Assembly: GCA_015066805.1 (NCBI GenBank)
Contig: SVNP01000020.1
Coordinates: forward strand, 1 to 43,582
Origin: Ruminococcus sp.
GTDB lineage: Bacteria > Bacillota > Clostridia > Oscillospirales > Ruminococcaceae
Direction of reading: 5' to 3'
Length of the DNA: 43,582 nucleotides
The position numbers and the translations under genes are program-made. The notes below the pieces were generated by a model. The model ran no database searches. It was given only the letters and a program-made list of their open reading frames with translations, and was not told the origin of the DNA. This document shows, one piece after another, positions 22,431 through 30,470 of this stretch (within the stretch, counting starts at the first letter, position 1; the number at the start of each line of letters is the position of its first letter).

Positions 22431-23635
22431 AGCGGCGTGTTTTGGTAGCAGGCGGCGGAGCCTCCGGACTGGCGGCTGCCCTGACCGCAGCCAAAGCGGG
22501 CGCACAGGTTATTCTTCTTGAGCGTTTGCCCCGTGTGGGGAAGAAAATCCTTGCAACCGGCAACGGCAGATGCAATCTGGGGCATACAGGCTGCGATTTT
22601 TCCAAGTATCACGGCACGGTGCCCCAATACAAAAGCATTTTGCAGCAGTTTGATACGCAGGACTTTTTTGCAGAGCTTGGTATCCTCACCCGCACTGACA
22701 GCGAAGGCAGAATGTATCCTGCCAGCGGTGCAGCGGCATCTGTACTGGATGCTTTGCGGCTGGCCTGTGCCCGTTGGGGCGTACAGGAGATCTGTGACTG
22801 TAAGCTGACAGGCTTGCAGCAGAAAAACAGTCATTGGCAAGTGATTTGTGAAGATCGCAGTTTTTTCGCAGATGCGGTGATCCTTGCGGCAGGGGGCTGT
22901 GCGGCTCCCAACTGCGGTACCGATGGCAATTTGCTGCCCTTGCTGGAATCCATGGGGCATACGGTGATCAAGCCCCTGCCCGCATTATGCCCTGTACCTG
23001 TGCAAGCCGATTGTTTACGCAGTCTGAAGGGAATGCGTGTGCAGGCAGAAGTCACTTTGCTGGCAGATGGCACTCCACGCAAAACCGAGCGGGGTGAGGT
23101 ACAGTTTGCCGATACCGCGCTTTCCGGTATCTGTGTTTTCAATCTCAGCCGTTTGGCTGCTGTTTACGGCAAGCGGGCACAAATTGCCTTGAATCTGCTG
23201 CCGGATCTGGAGGATGAGGAAGCAGACCGCCTGCTGACACAGTGGATCACGCTGCACAGCGAGGACGAAGCCGAATCTCTGCTCATCGGGCTGGTGCCCA
23301 AACGGGTCGGCAGCGTTTGCATTAAGCTGGCTGCCGGCAAGTCACAGGGCAAGGTAAAAGAGCTTTTCCCCAATGCAGCCACCCGAAGAAAGCTCTTGGC
23401 ACTGCTGAAGCATTGGGTGTTCCCCGTAAAAGGAATGGCTGCTTTTTCTCAGGCACAGGTCACAGCAGGCGGTATCTCCGGACGATGTGTGACCCCTCAG
23501 TTGGAATCCCGATTGGCCAAAGGATTGTTTTTCTGCGGTGAGCTGCTGGATGTTGACGGCGATTGCGGCGGATATAATCTGGATTGGGCGTGGGCTTCCG
23601 GCTGCTGTGTAGGCAAGGCTGCGGCAAAAGAATAG
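22427..23635 (+). CDS. NAD(P)/FAD-dependent oxidoreductase, HI0933/BaiN family
   Basis: This 402-residue flavoprotein opens with a dinucleotide-binding loop VLVAGGGASGLAAALTAA (5-22). It continues with the family hallmark GKKILATGNGRCNLGH (about 38-53), and closes with a second FAD-contact segment around LDVDGDCGGYNLDWAWASG. The family includes BaiN, implicated in bile-acid dehydroxylation, but most members have unknown substrates, and annotation as a bile-acid enzyme would not be justified here. The start ATG 22427 overlaps the upstream stop. A terminator (23641-23676) follows directly. Confidence 0.9.
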   Translation: MKRRVLVAGGGASGLAAALTAAKAGAQVILLERLPRVGKKILATGNGRCNLGHTGCDFSKYHGTVPQYKSILQQFDTQDFFAELGILTRTDSEGRMYPASGAAASVLDALRLACARWGVQEICDCKLTGLQQKNSHWQVICEDRSFFADAVILAAGGCAAPNCGTDGNLLPLLESMGHTVIKPLPALCPVPVQADCLRSLKGMRVQAEVTLLADGTPRKTERGEVQFADTALSGICVFNLSRLAAVYGKRAQIALNLLPDLEDEEADRLLTQWITLHSEDEAESLLIGLVPKRVGSVCIKLAAGKSQGKVKELFPNAATRRKLLALLKHWVFPVKGMAAFSQAQVTAGGISGRCVTPQLESRLAKGLFFCGELLDVDGDCGGYNLDWAWASGCCVGKAAAKE

Positions 23636-23640
23636 TGTAC

Positions 23641-23676
23641 AGCAGCGCAGATCCGCATTTTCTGCGCTGCTTTTTG
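23641..23676 (+). terminator. Terminator after the flavoprotein gene
   Basis: AGCAGCGCAGA (23641-23651) pairs with TCTGCGCTGCT (23661-23671), followed by a T-run. Confidence 0.9.
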
Positions 23677-23688
23677 TGAGGAAATCAT

Positions 23689-23754
23689 ATGGAATTTCGT
23701 ATTCATCCACAGAGCAAGTATGTGAAAAGGAAAGAAGGTGATGGCGATGTCTGA
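23689..23754 (+). CDS. Possible 21-codon leader ORF overlapping the sigma factor start
   Basis: ATG 23689 follows GAGGAAA and opens a 21-residue basic peptide (MEFRIHPQSKYVKRKEGDGDV). It ends with TGA at 23752-23754, inside the first codons of the sigma factor gene. If translated it would couple the two starts. It may equally be chance; no sigma-A promoter is clear between the terminator and this point. Confidence 0.25.
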   Translation: MEFRIHPQSKYVKRKEGDGDV

Positions 23755-24316
23755 TCCGGAATTGCTGGATCTGCTGCTGCATGATCCGGAAGAAGGCTGC
23801 CGTGTGCTGCTGACACAGTATACAGGCTTTGTACTGGCCATTGTGCGAAAACGCATTGGCGGCGTATGCAGTCCGCAGGAGATGGAAGAGCTGGTCAGCG
23901 ATATTTTGTTTGATCTCTATTGCAGGCGGCAGCGCATCCAATTGGAAAAAGGCAGTATCAAGGGATTGCTTGCCACCATGACCATGCATCGCTGCACCGA
24001 CTGGTATCGGCAATACACCTCACAGCAGGCAAAGGCTGTGCAGGTGGATGAAACCCTTCTGCCCGAGGCGGCAGATCCTGCATACGATCCCGAGGAGCAG
24101 TACCTGCACAAGGAGCAATGTGAGCTGCTGTTTGCTGCTATGAAACAGCTCAGTGAAACAGACCGTAACCTTATTATGTGGAAGTATTACTTCGGAGAAA
24201 CCGCATCGGAGATCGCCGAACGGCTTTCCATGCGGGTAGGTGCCGTGGAAATGCGGATCTCCAGAGCGAAAACCAAACTGCGAAAACTGTTGGGAGGTGA
24301 TATCAATGTTGTCTGA
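23747..24316 (+). CDS. ECF-type RNA polymerase sigma factor
   Basis: This sigma-70 family protein of about 189 residues has only regions 2 and 4. Region 2 (about 10-85) includes the EEMEELVSDILFDLY-like core-binding helix (as QEMEELVSDILFDLY). Region 4 (about 130-185) carries LSETDRNLIMWKYYFGETASEIAERL and the recognition helix VGAVEMRISRAKTKL. Such factors redirect polymerase to a small set of envelope or stress promoters. Three starts are possible in frame: GTG 23738, ATG 23741 and ATG 23747; I prefer the last for its spacing from AGAAGG. It overlaps the following gene by 11 bp, the usual arrangement with a cognate anti-sigma factor. Confidence 0.88.
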   Translation: MSDPELLDLLLHDPEEGCRVLLTQYTGFVLAIVRKRIGGVCSPQEMEELVSDILFDLYCRRQRIQLEKGSIKGLLATMTMHRCTDWYRQYTSQQAKAVQVDETLLPEAADPAYDPEEQYLHKEQCELLFAAMKQLSETDRNLIMWKYYFGETASEIAERLSMRVGAVEMRISRAKTKLRKLLGGDINVV

Positions 24317-25280
24317 AAACAAAAAGCTGTCTGCTATGCTTCATGACTTAAATGATGACCAGCTTGCAGAGCTTCTTGGCACGATGGAACTGCCCGCTGC
24401 CTCTGCTGCCGAGGAACAGCGCATTGCGGCCCGTTTTTTTCAAAAGGCGCAGATGCAGCCCGCTAACACAACAACATCTGCCGAAACCATTCACCTGACC
24501 CACCAACTGCCCCGCTCCGCAAAGAAAAAGCATTGGTATTCTCTGGCTGCCGTTGCCTGCCTTGGGTTGATGATCACAGCCACCGCCGCCATGCTGATGC
24601 ATCTGCCGCGCCTGCAAATTCAGGACAGCACCCCCCCTTCGGATTCTACCACCACTGCAAGTACTACCGCATCAACGCCTGAGGATTCTGATGTGGATTC
24701 TACTGTTTCCGCAGTCACCACCACCATCACTCAAGGCTCTGAGCATTCGGATTCCGTCAGTGCAAGTGCTACTACCCCCGACACTTCCTCGGAAGAAAGC
24801 AGCACCACTACCGATTCCACTTTCAGTACAACGGTTCCCCCTGTCACCACTAACGTTCCCTCTGCCACATCTACCACCACAACCACCTTGACCACTACAA
24901 GCTCTGCCACGCCGCCTGTTCTTTCCAGCACGACCACTGCCACCACTTACACGCCGCCCCTCAGCACCACAACACCGCCTTATACCAGTGTGGTACCGCC
25001 CCAGAGCACCACCACCTATTCCCGATTGACTTCCACCACTACCACCACAACAACCACAACAACCACTATCAGAACAACATATACCACATTGCTGACCACA
25101 ACCACCGCGTCCCTGCCGATCTTCACATCCAGCACAGCGGCAAGCATCTGGCCTGAAACCACCTCAGAAACCACAACAACAATCACAACCACGGAGCTGC
25201 CATCTGCCGCTGCTGTTTATCTGCGCTCCTGTTCCATGGCAGATCTCATTCGTTGGAACCGGAATCAACAAAGTCAATAA
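24306..25280 (+). CDS. Putative anti-sigma factor with Thr-rich extracellular domain
   Basis: The 324-residue protein has a cytosolic N-terminus (1-75) of helical, acidic character, one transmembrane helix (about 78-98) and a long exported region. Most of residues 105-295 is Thr, Ser and Pro with runs of Thr. The tail contains a single Cys near residue 309. Overlap with the ECF sigma gene and the membrane topology suggest it holds the sigma factor inactive until an outside signal arrives. The sequence is not clearly a ZAS-domain anti-sigma factor, since no HxxxCxxC motif is seen. The Thr-rich part is probably a cell-wall-spanning, possibly glycosylated spacer; unlike RsgI proteins it has no sensing domain at the end. 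GGGAGG precedes ATG 24306. Confidence 0.65.
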   Translation: MLSENKKLSAMLHDLNDDQLAELLGTMELPAASAAEEQRIAARFFQKAQMQPANTTTSAETIHLTHQLPRSAKKKHWYSLAAVACLGLMITATAAMLMHLPRLQIQDSTPPSDSTTTASTTASTPEDSDVDSTVSAVTTTITQGSEHSDSVSASATTPDTSSEESSTTTDSTFSTTVPPVTTNVPSATSTTTTTLTTTSSATPPVLSSTTTATTYTPPLSTTTPPYTSVVPPQSTTTYSRLTSTTTTTTTTTTTIRTTYTTLLTTTTASLPIFTSSTAASIWPETTSETTTTITTTELPSAAAVYLRSCSMADLIRWNRNQQSQ

Positions 25281-25281
25281 C

Positions 25282-25319
25282 AAAAAACGAGCCTCACGAT
25301 CAAGTGAGACTCGTTTTTT
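25282..25319. terminator. Bidirectional terminator between anti-sigma gene and sugar ABC operon
   Basis: AAAAAACGAG (25282-25291) and CTCAC (25293-25297) pair with GTGAG (25304-25308) and CTCGTTTTTT (25310-25319), with one C-A mismatch. It ends transcription from both sides. Confidence 0.88.
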
Positions 25320-25333
25320 ATGGATGAAAGCAA

Positions 25334-26506
25334 TCAGCCAACCAGACCGGAACGCTCAATACCCTCTGTGAAATGTCTTTGCAGGCACGCATAGAGAATG
25401 AGCATCGGTGTAATGGAAATCAGACAGCCGGATTCCAGCCAGACGATCTTTTCACGGGCGCTGACCTGTGCATTGGCGTTGTTGAAGATCGCCAGATTCA
25501 GGGTAGTATCCAGGTTCTTCAGCACCAGAGCAATGGTCTTGGTGTTGGTGAAGAAGGAGCTGCTAACGTAGAAGTCGTTCCAGTACCAGACGATGGAAAA
25601 CAGAAATACCGTCAGGAAGGAAGATGCTGCGTTGGGCACCATAACACGAATAAAGGTGTTGAAGGGGCCGCAGCCATCCAGATAAGCCGCATCCTCCAGT
25701 TCCTTGGGCAGACCACGGAAGAACTGACGGAAGATGAAGATCATCAGGCCGGAACGGATACCGTTTGCCATCATGGCGGGCAGATACATAACTGCAAACT
25801 TGTCGATGAGGTTAACGGCACCGAACATAAAGTTCTTGAAGGTCATATACAGCGGAATGGAAAGGATCTGGGTAGGCACCAGAATCATCAGAATGACGAT
25901 GCCGAACAGCAGATCTCTGCCCTTGAATTTGAAGCGGGCGAAGCCGTAGCCGGTAATGGCACAGGTCAGCACCTGCAGCAAAGAACAGCCCAGATTCAGA
26001 ACCAGCGTATTGAACAGCGGATTCTGGCGGTTGGCAATGGAATTGGTCAGACCCATTGCGTTGATGGTCTGCTTCATGACCTTCAGGGTCAGGTTGCGGG
26101 GGATCCACATAACGGTGGGGTCGTTCATATCGCCGCTTTCACGGAAGCCGTAGCTGATCATGAACATCAAGGGGGTAAGGATAACAAAGCCCAGACCAAA
26201 GAGAATCAGGAAACGGAATACGGGCCACGCCTTTTCAAAGATCATCTTACGGCGCAGGTAGCCGATCTCCTGCTTGGTCATGCTCTTCATGCGGATCTTC
26301 ATTGCCTCCTTGGGAGACATACCGCTGCCCACTTCCTTCTCCTCGTGCACAACAGGCTTGGCGGATTCGGGAATATAGCCTTCCGGCAGATTGTGGGGAC
26401 GATCCGAAGAGGACTTTGCAGGTGCAGCCTCCACAGCAGGCACCTCCACAGGCGGGGTTTCGCCCTGCTCCTGCGGGGTCGGGGTGATCAAGTTTTCATT
26501 TTCCAT
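25334..26506 (-). CDS. Sugar ABC permease, MalG-type, second pair, with long N-terminal extension
   Basis: This 390-residue inner-membrane permease has six hydrophobic segments within about 95-385. The MalG-type coupling loop ELEDAAYLDGCGPFNTFIRVMVP (about 277-299) contacts a shared ATPase. Residues 1-90 form an unusual cytosolic extension rich in Pro, Glu and Ala, absent from ordinary MalG proteins of about 280 residues. It is the last of eight genes in the operon, 12 bp after its MalF-type partner. The operon encodes no ATPase, so a genome-wide MsmX-type ATPase is expected. The extracellular part between helices 1 and 2 is long, as in permeases for large oligosaccharides or uncommon substrates. 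Confidence 0.9.
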   Translation of the reverse strand: MENENLITPTPQEQGETPPVEVPAVEAAPAKSSSDRPHNLPEGYIPESAKPVVHEEKEVGSGMSPKEAMKIRMKSMTKQEIGYLRRKMIFEKAWPVFRFLILFGLGFVILTPLMFMISYGFRESGDMNDPTVMWIPRNLTLKVMKQTINAMGLTNSIANRQNPLFNTLVLNLGCSLLQVLTCAITGYGFARFKFKGRDLLFGIVILMILVPTQILSIPLYMTFKNFMFGAVNLIDKFAVMYLPAMMANGIRSGLMIFIFRQFFRGLPKELEDAAYLDGCGPFNTFIRVMVPNAASSFLTVFLFSIVWYWNDFYVSSSFFTNTKTIALVLKNLDTTLNLAIFNNANAQVSAREKIVWLESGCLISITPMLILYACLQRHFTEGIERSGLVG

Positions 26507-26518
26507 AGCTGCACCCCC

Positions 26519-27439
26519 TTATTCTACTTCGTAGAAGATAAACTTGTTGATGATGACGGTAATAATGCCCACCACGATCATGACAATGGCAAAATAGCTC
26601 CACGCCATGGCCGCTGCGTAGCCGTAATCCCACTCCAACTGCTTTTCCAGAACTCTGGACATAACGCCGTTATCGGTTGCGGTAAAGGAATCAATAACAG
26701 TGTAGATGAAGTTTGCAAGGATCATGGGGCTGACATAGGGCAGAGTGATCTTCCAGAAATACTCCCATGCGGTAGCACCCTCCATGGAGGCAGCCTCCTT
26801 GGCAGAGGGGGGGATATTCTGCAGGGCAGCCAGGAAGATCAGAATCTGGATACCGGAGCTCCACACCAATCCGAAGATATCGGTGGTCACGGTATTGATG
26901 ATCTCACTGAGGCTGTCGCTGATGTTCATAACACCCAGAAACTCCAGCAGCTCATCCACGATATCCGTCTGGAACAGAGTGGAGAACTGTGCGCCGCTGT
27001 CGGCACCGGTGCTGGCAATATCACCGTTGATAATGTTGTACACAGGACCGGTTGCAATGATAACAGGCAGGAAGAAAATGGCACGAGCAAAACCTCTGCC
27101 CTTAAATTCCTGGTTCAGGATCACGGCGATGAACAGAGAAAACACAAGGATCATGGGGGTGGTGAGGGCGGTATCCTTCAGCACCTCCAGCAGCTTCTGC
27201 TTATAGGAAGGATCGGTTGCAAAGGCATACTTGAAGTTGGCGATCCAACCCCAGTCGGCCAGAGGCAGCCACTCCTTGTTCATGCCGCCCACCTCAGGCT
27301 TCAGAGAACCGTTATCCATGAAGCAGTAACAAAGGGATTCTACCATAGGCTTAAGGAACCAGAGAATGGTGCCTACCAGCCACAGCGCAATAAAACCGTA
27401 TCCGTAGAGGGATTTTCTGCGTTCATATGGGATCTTCAT
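26519..27439 (-). CDS. Sugar ABC permease, MalF-type, second pair
   Basis: This 306-residue permease has six hydrophobic helices and the coupling motif SAKEAASMEGATAWEYFWKITLP (about 212-234). After the first helix it has an extended external loop (about 35-85) with the segment GGMNKEWLPLADWGW, resembling permeases of the LplB/YteP branch but longer. It should pair with the MalG-type subunit 12 bp downstream. Its start overlaps the stop of the DUF5696-like gene by four bases (ATGA on the minus strand), tying its translation to that exported protein. No ATPase or second binding protein accompanies it. Confidence 0.9.
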   Translation of the reverse strand: MKIPYERRKSLYGYGFIALWLVGTILWFLKPMVESLCYCFMDNGSLKPEVGGMNKEWLPLADWGWIANFKYAFATDPSYKQKLLEVLKDTALTTPMILVFSLFIAVILNQEFKGRGFARAIFFLPVIIATGPVYNIINGDIASTGADSGAQFSTLFQTDIVDELLEFLGVMNISDSLSEIINTVTTDIFGLVWSSGIQILIFLAALQNIPPSAKEAASMEGATAWEYFWKITLPYVSPMILANFIYTVIDSFTATDNGVMSRVLEKQLEWDYGYAAAMAWSYFAIVMIVVGIITVIINKFIFYEVE

Positions 27440-29802
27440 TCAAACACCACATCTCCTTCCTCTACATAATCGCGCAGGTAGCGGGTTTCGCCGTCAATGC
27501 TCACAGAGCAGTTTGCCAGATCCACCACAGTTTTTACGCCATTTGCATAGGTGGTGGAGATCACATCGTCCTCCTGCACATAGCTGACGATGTAGGAATC
27601 ACTGGTCTTTGCCAGAATATCCTTGGTGAATTGATAATACTGTGCAGCATTTTCCACCCAGTACTCGTAGTAGCCGTAGTAGTAGATGTCAAAATCCGTA
27701 TCCTTCAGCTCACTGGTCTCGGCATAGAGCATATCAAAGCGCAGGTTGCTGCCGGATGCCAGTGCCAGCATCACCAGACGCTCTGCGTCGGCACTGCCGT
27801 TGACTGCTCTGGTGGAATAGGGAATCACGCCATGCAGCACCATCTGATACAGGGGGATATCCTCATCCAGAATATCAAAGCCGCTGGAGTACAGAGGAAT
27901 ATCGGTAATCGTATCGGTATAGGGCAGCACATAGGCGTTGGGATCCTGAGAAAGCACGGTTCCCACCTCGGTACGAAGGGTAGACAGGCTGTTTTCAATG
28001 GCCTGCATGGTCTGCTCACGGGAGGTTGCGGACTTTTTGCCGTAATCGCCGTACAGCAGGGAGGACATCTCACCGATGCTTACGCTGGTAAGACCGGCCT
28101 TCTTGTAATTCTTGGCCAGCTTCTCGTACAGCTCGGTAAAGGTGGAGGGCGAAAGCAAGGACATGGTCTTCTTTTCGCCGTAGGGCACGCCATAGGCACG
28201 CTCGTAGTCCACGATTCTTGCGAAGGAACCGGAAACACGGACAGCGGTATCGGTCAGGGAGAAATAGCCTGCGCCGGAGTAATAGGCGTAGTTATTCACC
28301 GTGGGAAACCACTGCACGCTGTTGCCGTTCATGTAATCCACCAGATCGTTGAAATCAGACTTGCCGCCCAGCGTACCGGAGGGCTTTGCCTTGTAATCTA
28401 CCTTGCCGCTGATGCCTGCGTTGGTCCAGTTGTTCATGGAAACAACCAGATTCTCCGCACCTGCGGTCTTTAACTGTTCCAGGATCTTCTGTGTTTCCTC
28501 GTAGCTGGTCATACTGGTTTTCATGAACACGGGGAAGCCCAGAATATTTCTCTGCTTCATGGTGCCGCCGTACACATCCACATAGCACAATGCGCTGTTA
28601 GCCTGTGCCTTGACCTGCACGCCTTCATCCTCCAGCAGATACTCACGATATCTTGCGGCGATGTCCACATAATCCAGTTCCTTGCCGCCGTCGGCGTTGA
28701 CCTCATCCTCCGTGCAAAGAGGATAATATCTCGCCTGCATGGTCACCTGGGGCATATTTTCCTGATACACCGCCAGGGGGGTAAGCTGATCGTTGCCCAG
28801 ATAGTATTCATCGGCACTGCGGGTCACAAACTCAAAGTAGCAGATGTTGTACTCGGTGTTGGACTGACCCGTACCGCTGACAGCCGCCTTGATATTGCAG
28901 TTGCCATCGCCGGAGGTTGCCACAGCCAGCAGAGCGTTCTCACCCTTGACGATACCGTACATGGGAAGAGAGATGCCCTCAGTCACCGCACCCTTGGTCT
29001 TGGGAACAGCAGTCACATCCTTGCCGTAGATGGGCTGGTTGTAGGTTTTTGCGCTGTACTTGCGGTTGTTGAAGTTGATCAGTGCGCCGCTGCCATCGGG
29101 AATGACAAAGTAGCCGTCCTCATCTGAGCCGGCAGCACCAAATGCGTTCAGCATGGAAAGTGCCTGTGTAAGAACAGGGCCTTCCTCGTGATCGGGACCG
29201 TATTTCTCGGTAATATCGGAGGAATCAATGGTAACCTGAAGATAATCCTCCCCCAGCTCATACCGCACGGGAATCTTGATGCCCACCTTACGGTAGTTGT
29301 AAGTGACCTCAATACCGTTGCTCAGGCTCTTGTAGCTGATGGAGGTCTTGGAGGTATCGCCGGAACGCACCGTAGTGGTGGAACGGTCATCAATTTCGGC
29401 GGCAGTCAGGATCAGTCCGGAGGACAGACCCTTTGCCAGCACGGGTGTTGCAATGGAATCCCCTGCGGCATTGATCGGCGACGACCACCAGATATAGCCG
29501 TTTTTCTTGTTCTTCAAAGCGAACACGTCTTCGGGCTTCTCGTCGTTGTCCTCATCCACTTTATCCTCGTCCCAGGCATACAGGGCAAGGTTATCGTTTT
29601 CGGCAACGATCTTCATCTTCTGCAGAACTTCTTCTTCGGTGCGGTCTACCCAGACCTCCTCATCGTCGTCGCTGTCGGTTCCCGTAGTGGAATCGGCTGC
29701 GGAATCGGCGGGGTCATCGGCCAGGGCAGGCAGTGCGCTGATACCCGTAGGCAGCAGCATCGCAGATGCCAAAAGGCAAGCGATCATTCTTTTTTGTTTC
29801 AT
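27436..29802 (-). CDS. Exported DUF5696-like protein, possible glycoside-hydrolase-type fold
   Basis: The 788-residue product has a signal peptide (about 1-28, ending ALPALA), then an Asp/Glu-rich segment, beta-rich domains (about 90-400) and an alternating helix/strand part (about 430-700). The latter looks like a TIM barrel: GFPVFMKTSMTSYEETQKIL followed by SMNNWTNAGIS and later WFPTVNNYAYY. I recall DUF5696 proteins of similar size next to YIP1 and sugar-permease genes in Paenibacillus and Clostridia. Hydrolase activity is inference; the catalytic acids are not identified. I chose ATG 29802 over GTG 29817, because a signal peptide starts there and GGCGGTGA lies upstream. It sits between YIP1 and the second permease pair. 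Confidence 0.7.
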   Translation of the reverse strand: MKQKRMIACLLASAMLLPTGISALPALADDPADSAADSTTGTDSDDDEEVWVDRTEEEVLQKMKIVAENDNLALYAWDEDKVDEDNDEKPEDVFALKNKKNGYIWWSSPINAAGDSIATPVLAKGLSSGLILTAAEIDDRSTTTVRSGDTSKTSISYKSLSNGIEVTYNYRKVGIKIPVRYELGEDYLQVTIDSSDITEKYGPDHEEGPVLTQALSMLNAFGAAGSDEDGYFVIPDGSGALINFNNRKYSAKTYNQPIYGKDVTAVPKTKGAVTEGISLPMYGIVKGENALLAVATSGDGNCNIKAAVSGTGQSNTEYNICYFEFVTRSADEYYLGNDQLTPLAVYQENMPQVTMQARYYPLCTEDEVNADGGKELDYVDIAARYREYLLEDEGVQVKAQANSALCYVDVYGGTMKQRNILGFPVFMKTSMTSYEETQKILEQLKTAGAENLVVSMNNWTNAGISGKVDYKAKPSGTLGGKSDFNDLVDYMNGNSVQWFPTVNNYAYYSGAGYFSLTDTAVRVSGSFARIVDYERAYGVPYGEKKTMSLLSPSTFTELYEKLAKNYKKAGLTSVSIGEMSSLLYGDYGKKSATSREQTMQAIENSLSTLRTEVGTVLSQDPNAYVLPYTDTITDIPLYSSGFDILDEDIPLYQMVLHGVIPYSTRAVNGSADAERLVMLALASGSNLRFDMLYAETSELKDTDFDIYYYGYYEYWVENAAQYYQFTKDILAKTSDSYIVSYVQEDDVISTTYANGVKTVVDLANCSVSIDGETRYLRDYVEEGDVVFE

Positions 29803-29822
29803 TAACAATGTGTTCACCGCCT

Positions 29823-30452
29823 TTACACGCGCACTCGATACAGGATCTCTGTATAGATGGAGTAGACAAATACATAGAAGTTCTGGAACAGGCTGAGCAG
29901 CAGCACTGCCAGGAACAGGATGATCAGCATAGCGATCAGTGTCAGCACAATGGCGATGACCGTTTTGGTGAATGTATACTGATGCACCGCTTTAATGGCG
30001 GAGAACAGCAGCATGCCCGACCAGATCAGACCGATGTAATACACCGTGGTGAAGAACACCTGCTCATCCTGAATGAGGATGTGAGAGAGCACCACCTCTA
30101 TAAAAGTTGCTACGATGTAGGGGATCAGCGCATAGGAGCTGTAAATGCAGATATTCTTCATGGTGCCTTCGCCGTCCAGCAAGGTGCAGACCGACCAGTT
30201 GCCGATCACCCATGCGCCAAAATACACAACGCTCATCATGATGTAGGGCACCACGCTGAACATGGCATCGGGCAGGGGGCGGAACTGGAAGCCGCACCAG
30301 CGATCGTAGGCGATCATGGAAAGGAACAGGAAGAAGATGATGATGAAGGTATAGGAGAGCTTTCCTGCTTTTTTCCAGCGCAGATCTTCAAAGCCTTCAA
30401 AGGGGTGGAAGATCGCATGTTTGACAAATTGGGGCTGTGTTAAATCCAACAT
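29823..30452 (-). CDS. YIP1-family membrane protein
   Basis: This 209-residue polytopic protein has about five hydrophobic helices (near 34-50, 66-86, 103-125, 131-152 and 165-195). It has the Yip1-like motif of a small cytosolic N-terminus followed by YDRWCGFQFRPLPD, and a charged LLDGEGTMKNICIYSSYALIPY loop. In bacteria the family often accompanies transport operons, with no established biochemical role. It is cotranscribed between the NHL/TPR and DUF5696-like genes (gaps of 18 and 20 bp). It may be a membrane scaffold for this transporter; this is inference. Confidence 0.78.
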   Translation of the reverse strand: MLDLTQPQFVKHAIFHPFEGFEDLRWKKAGKLSYTFIIIFFLFLSMIAYDRWCGFQFRPLPDAMFSVVPYIMMSVVYFGAWVIGNWSVCTLLDGEGTMKNICIYSSYALIPYIVATFIEVVLSHILIQDEQVFFTTVYYIGLIWSGMLLFSAIKAVHQYTFTKTVIAIVLTLIAMLIILFLAVLLLSLFQNFYVFVYSIYTEILYRVRV

Positions 30453-30470
30453 GATGAAAGCACCTCCTTT

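Noticed and set aside
22427-23635. Annotation of the flavoprotein as a bile-acid enzyme (BaiN)
   Set aside because: BaiN-type similarity is shared by the whole HI0933 family; no other bile-acid gene is near.
24640-25190. Repeated ACC/ACA triplets considered as a CRISPR-like or satellite array
   Set aside because: No repeat-spacer periodicity; the repeats are in frame and encode a Thr-rich region of a membrane protein.
25373-27469. A 698-codon plus-strand open frame opposite the second permease pair
   Set aside because: Same reasons: antisense to two clear permeases, odd composition, no start signals.
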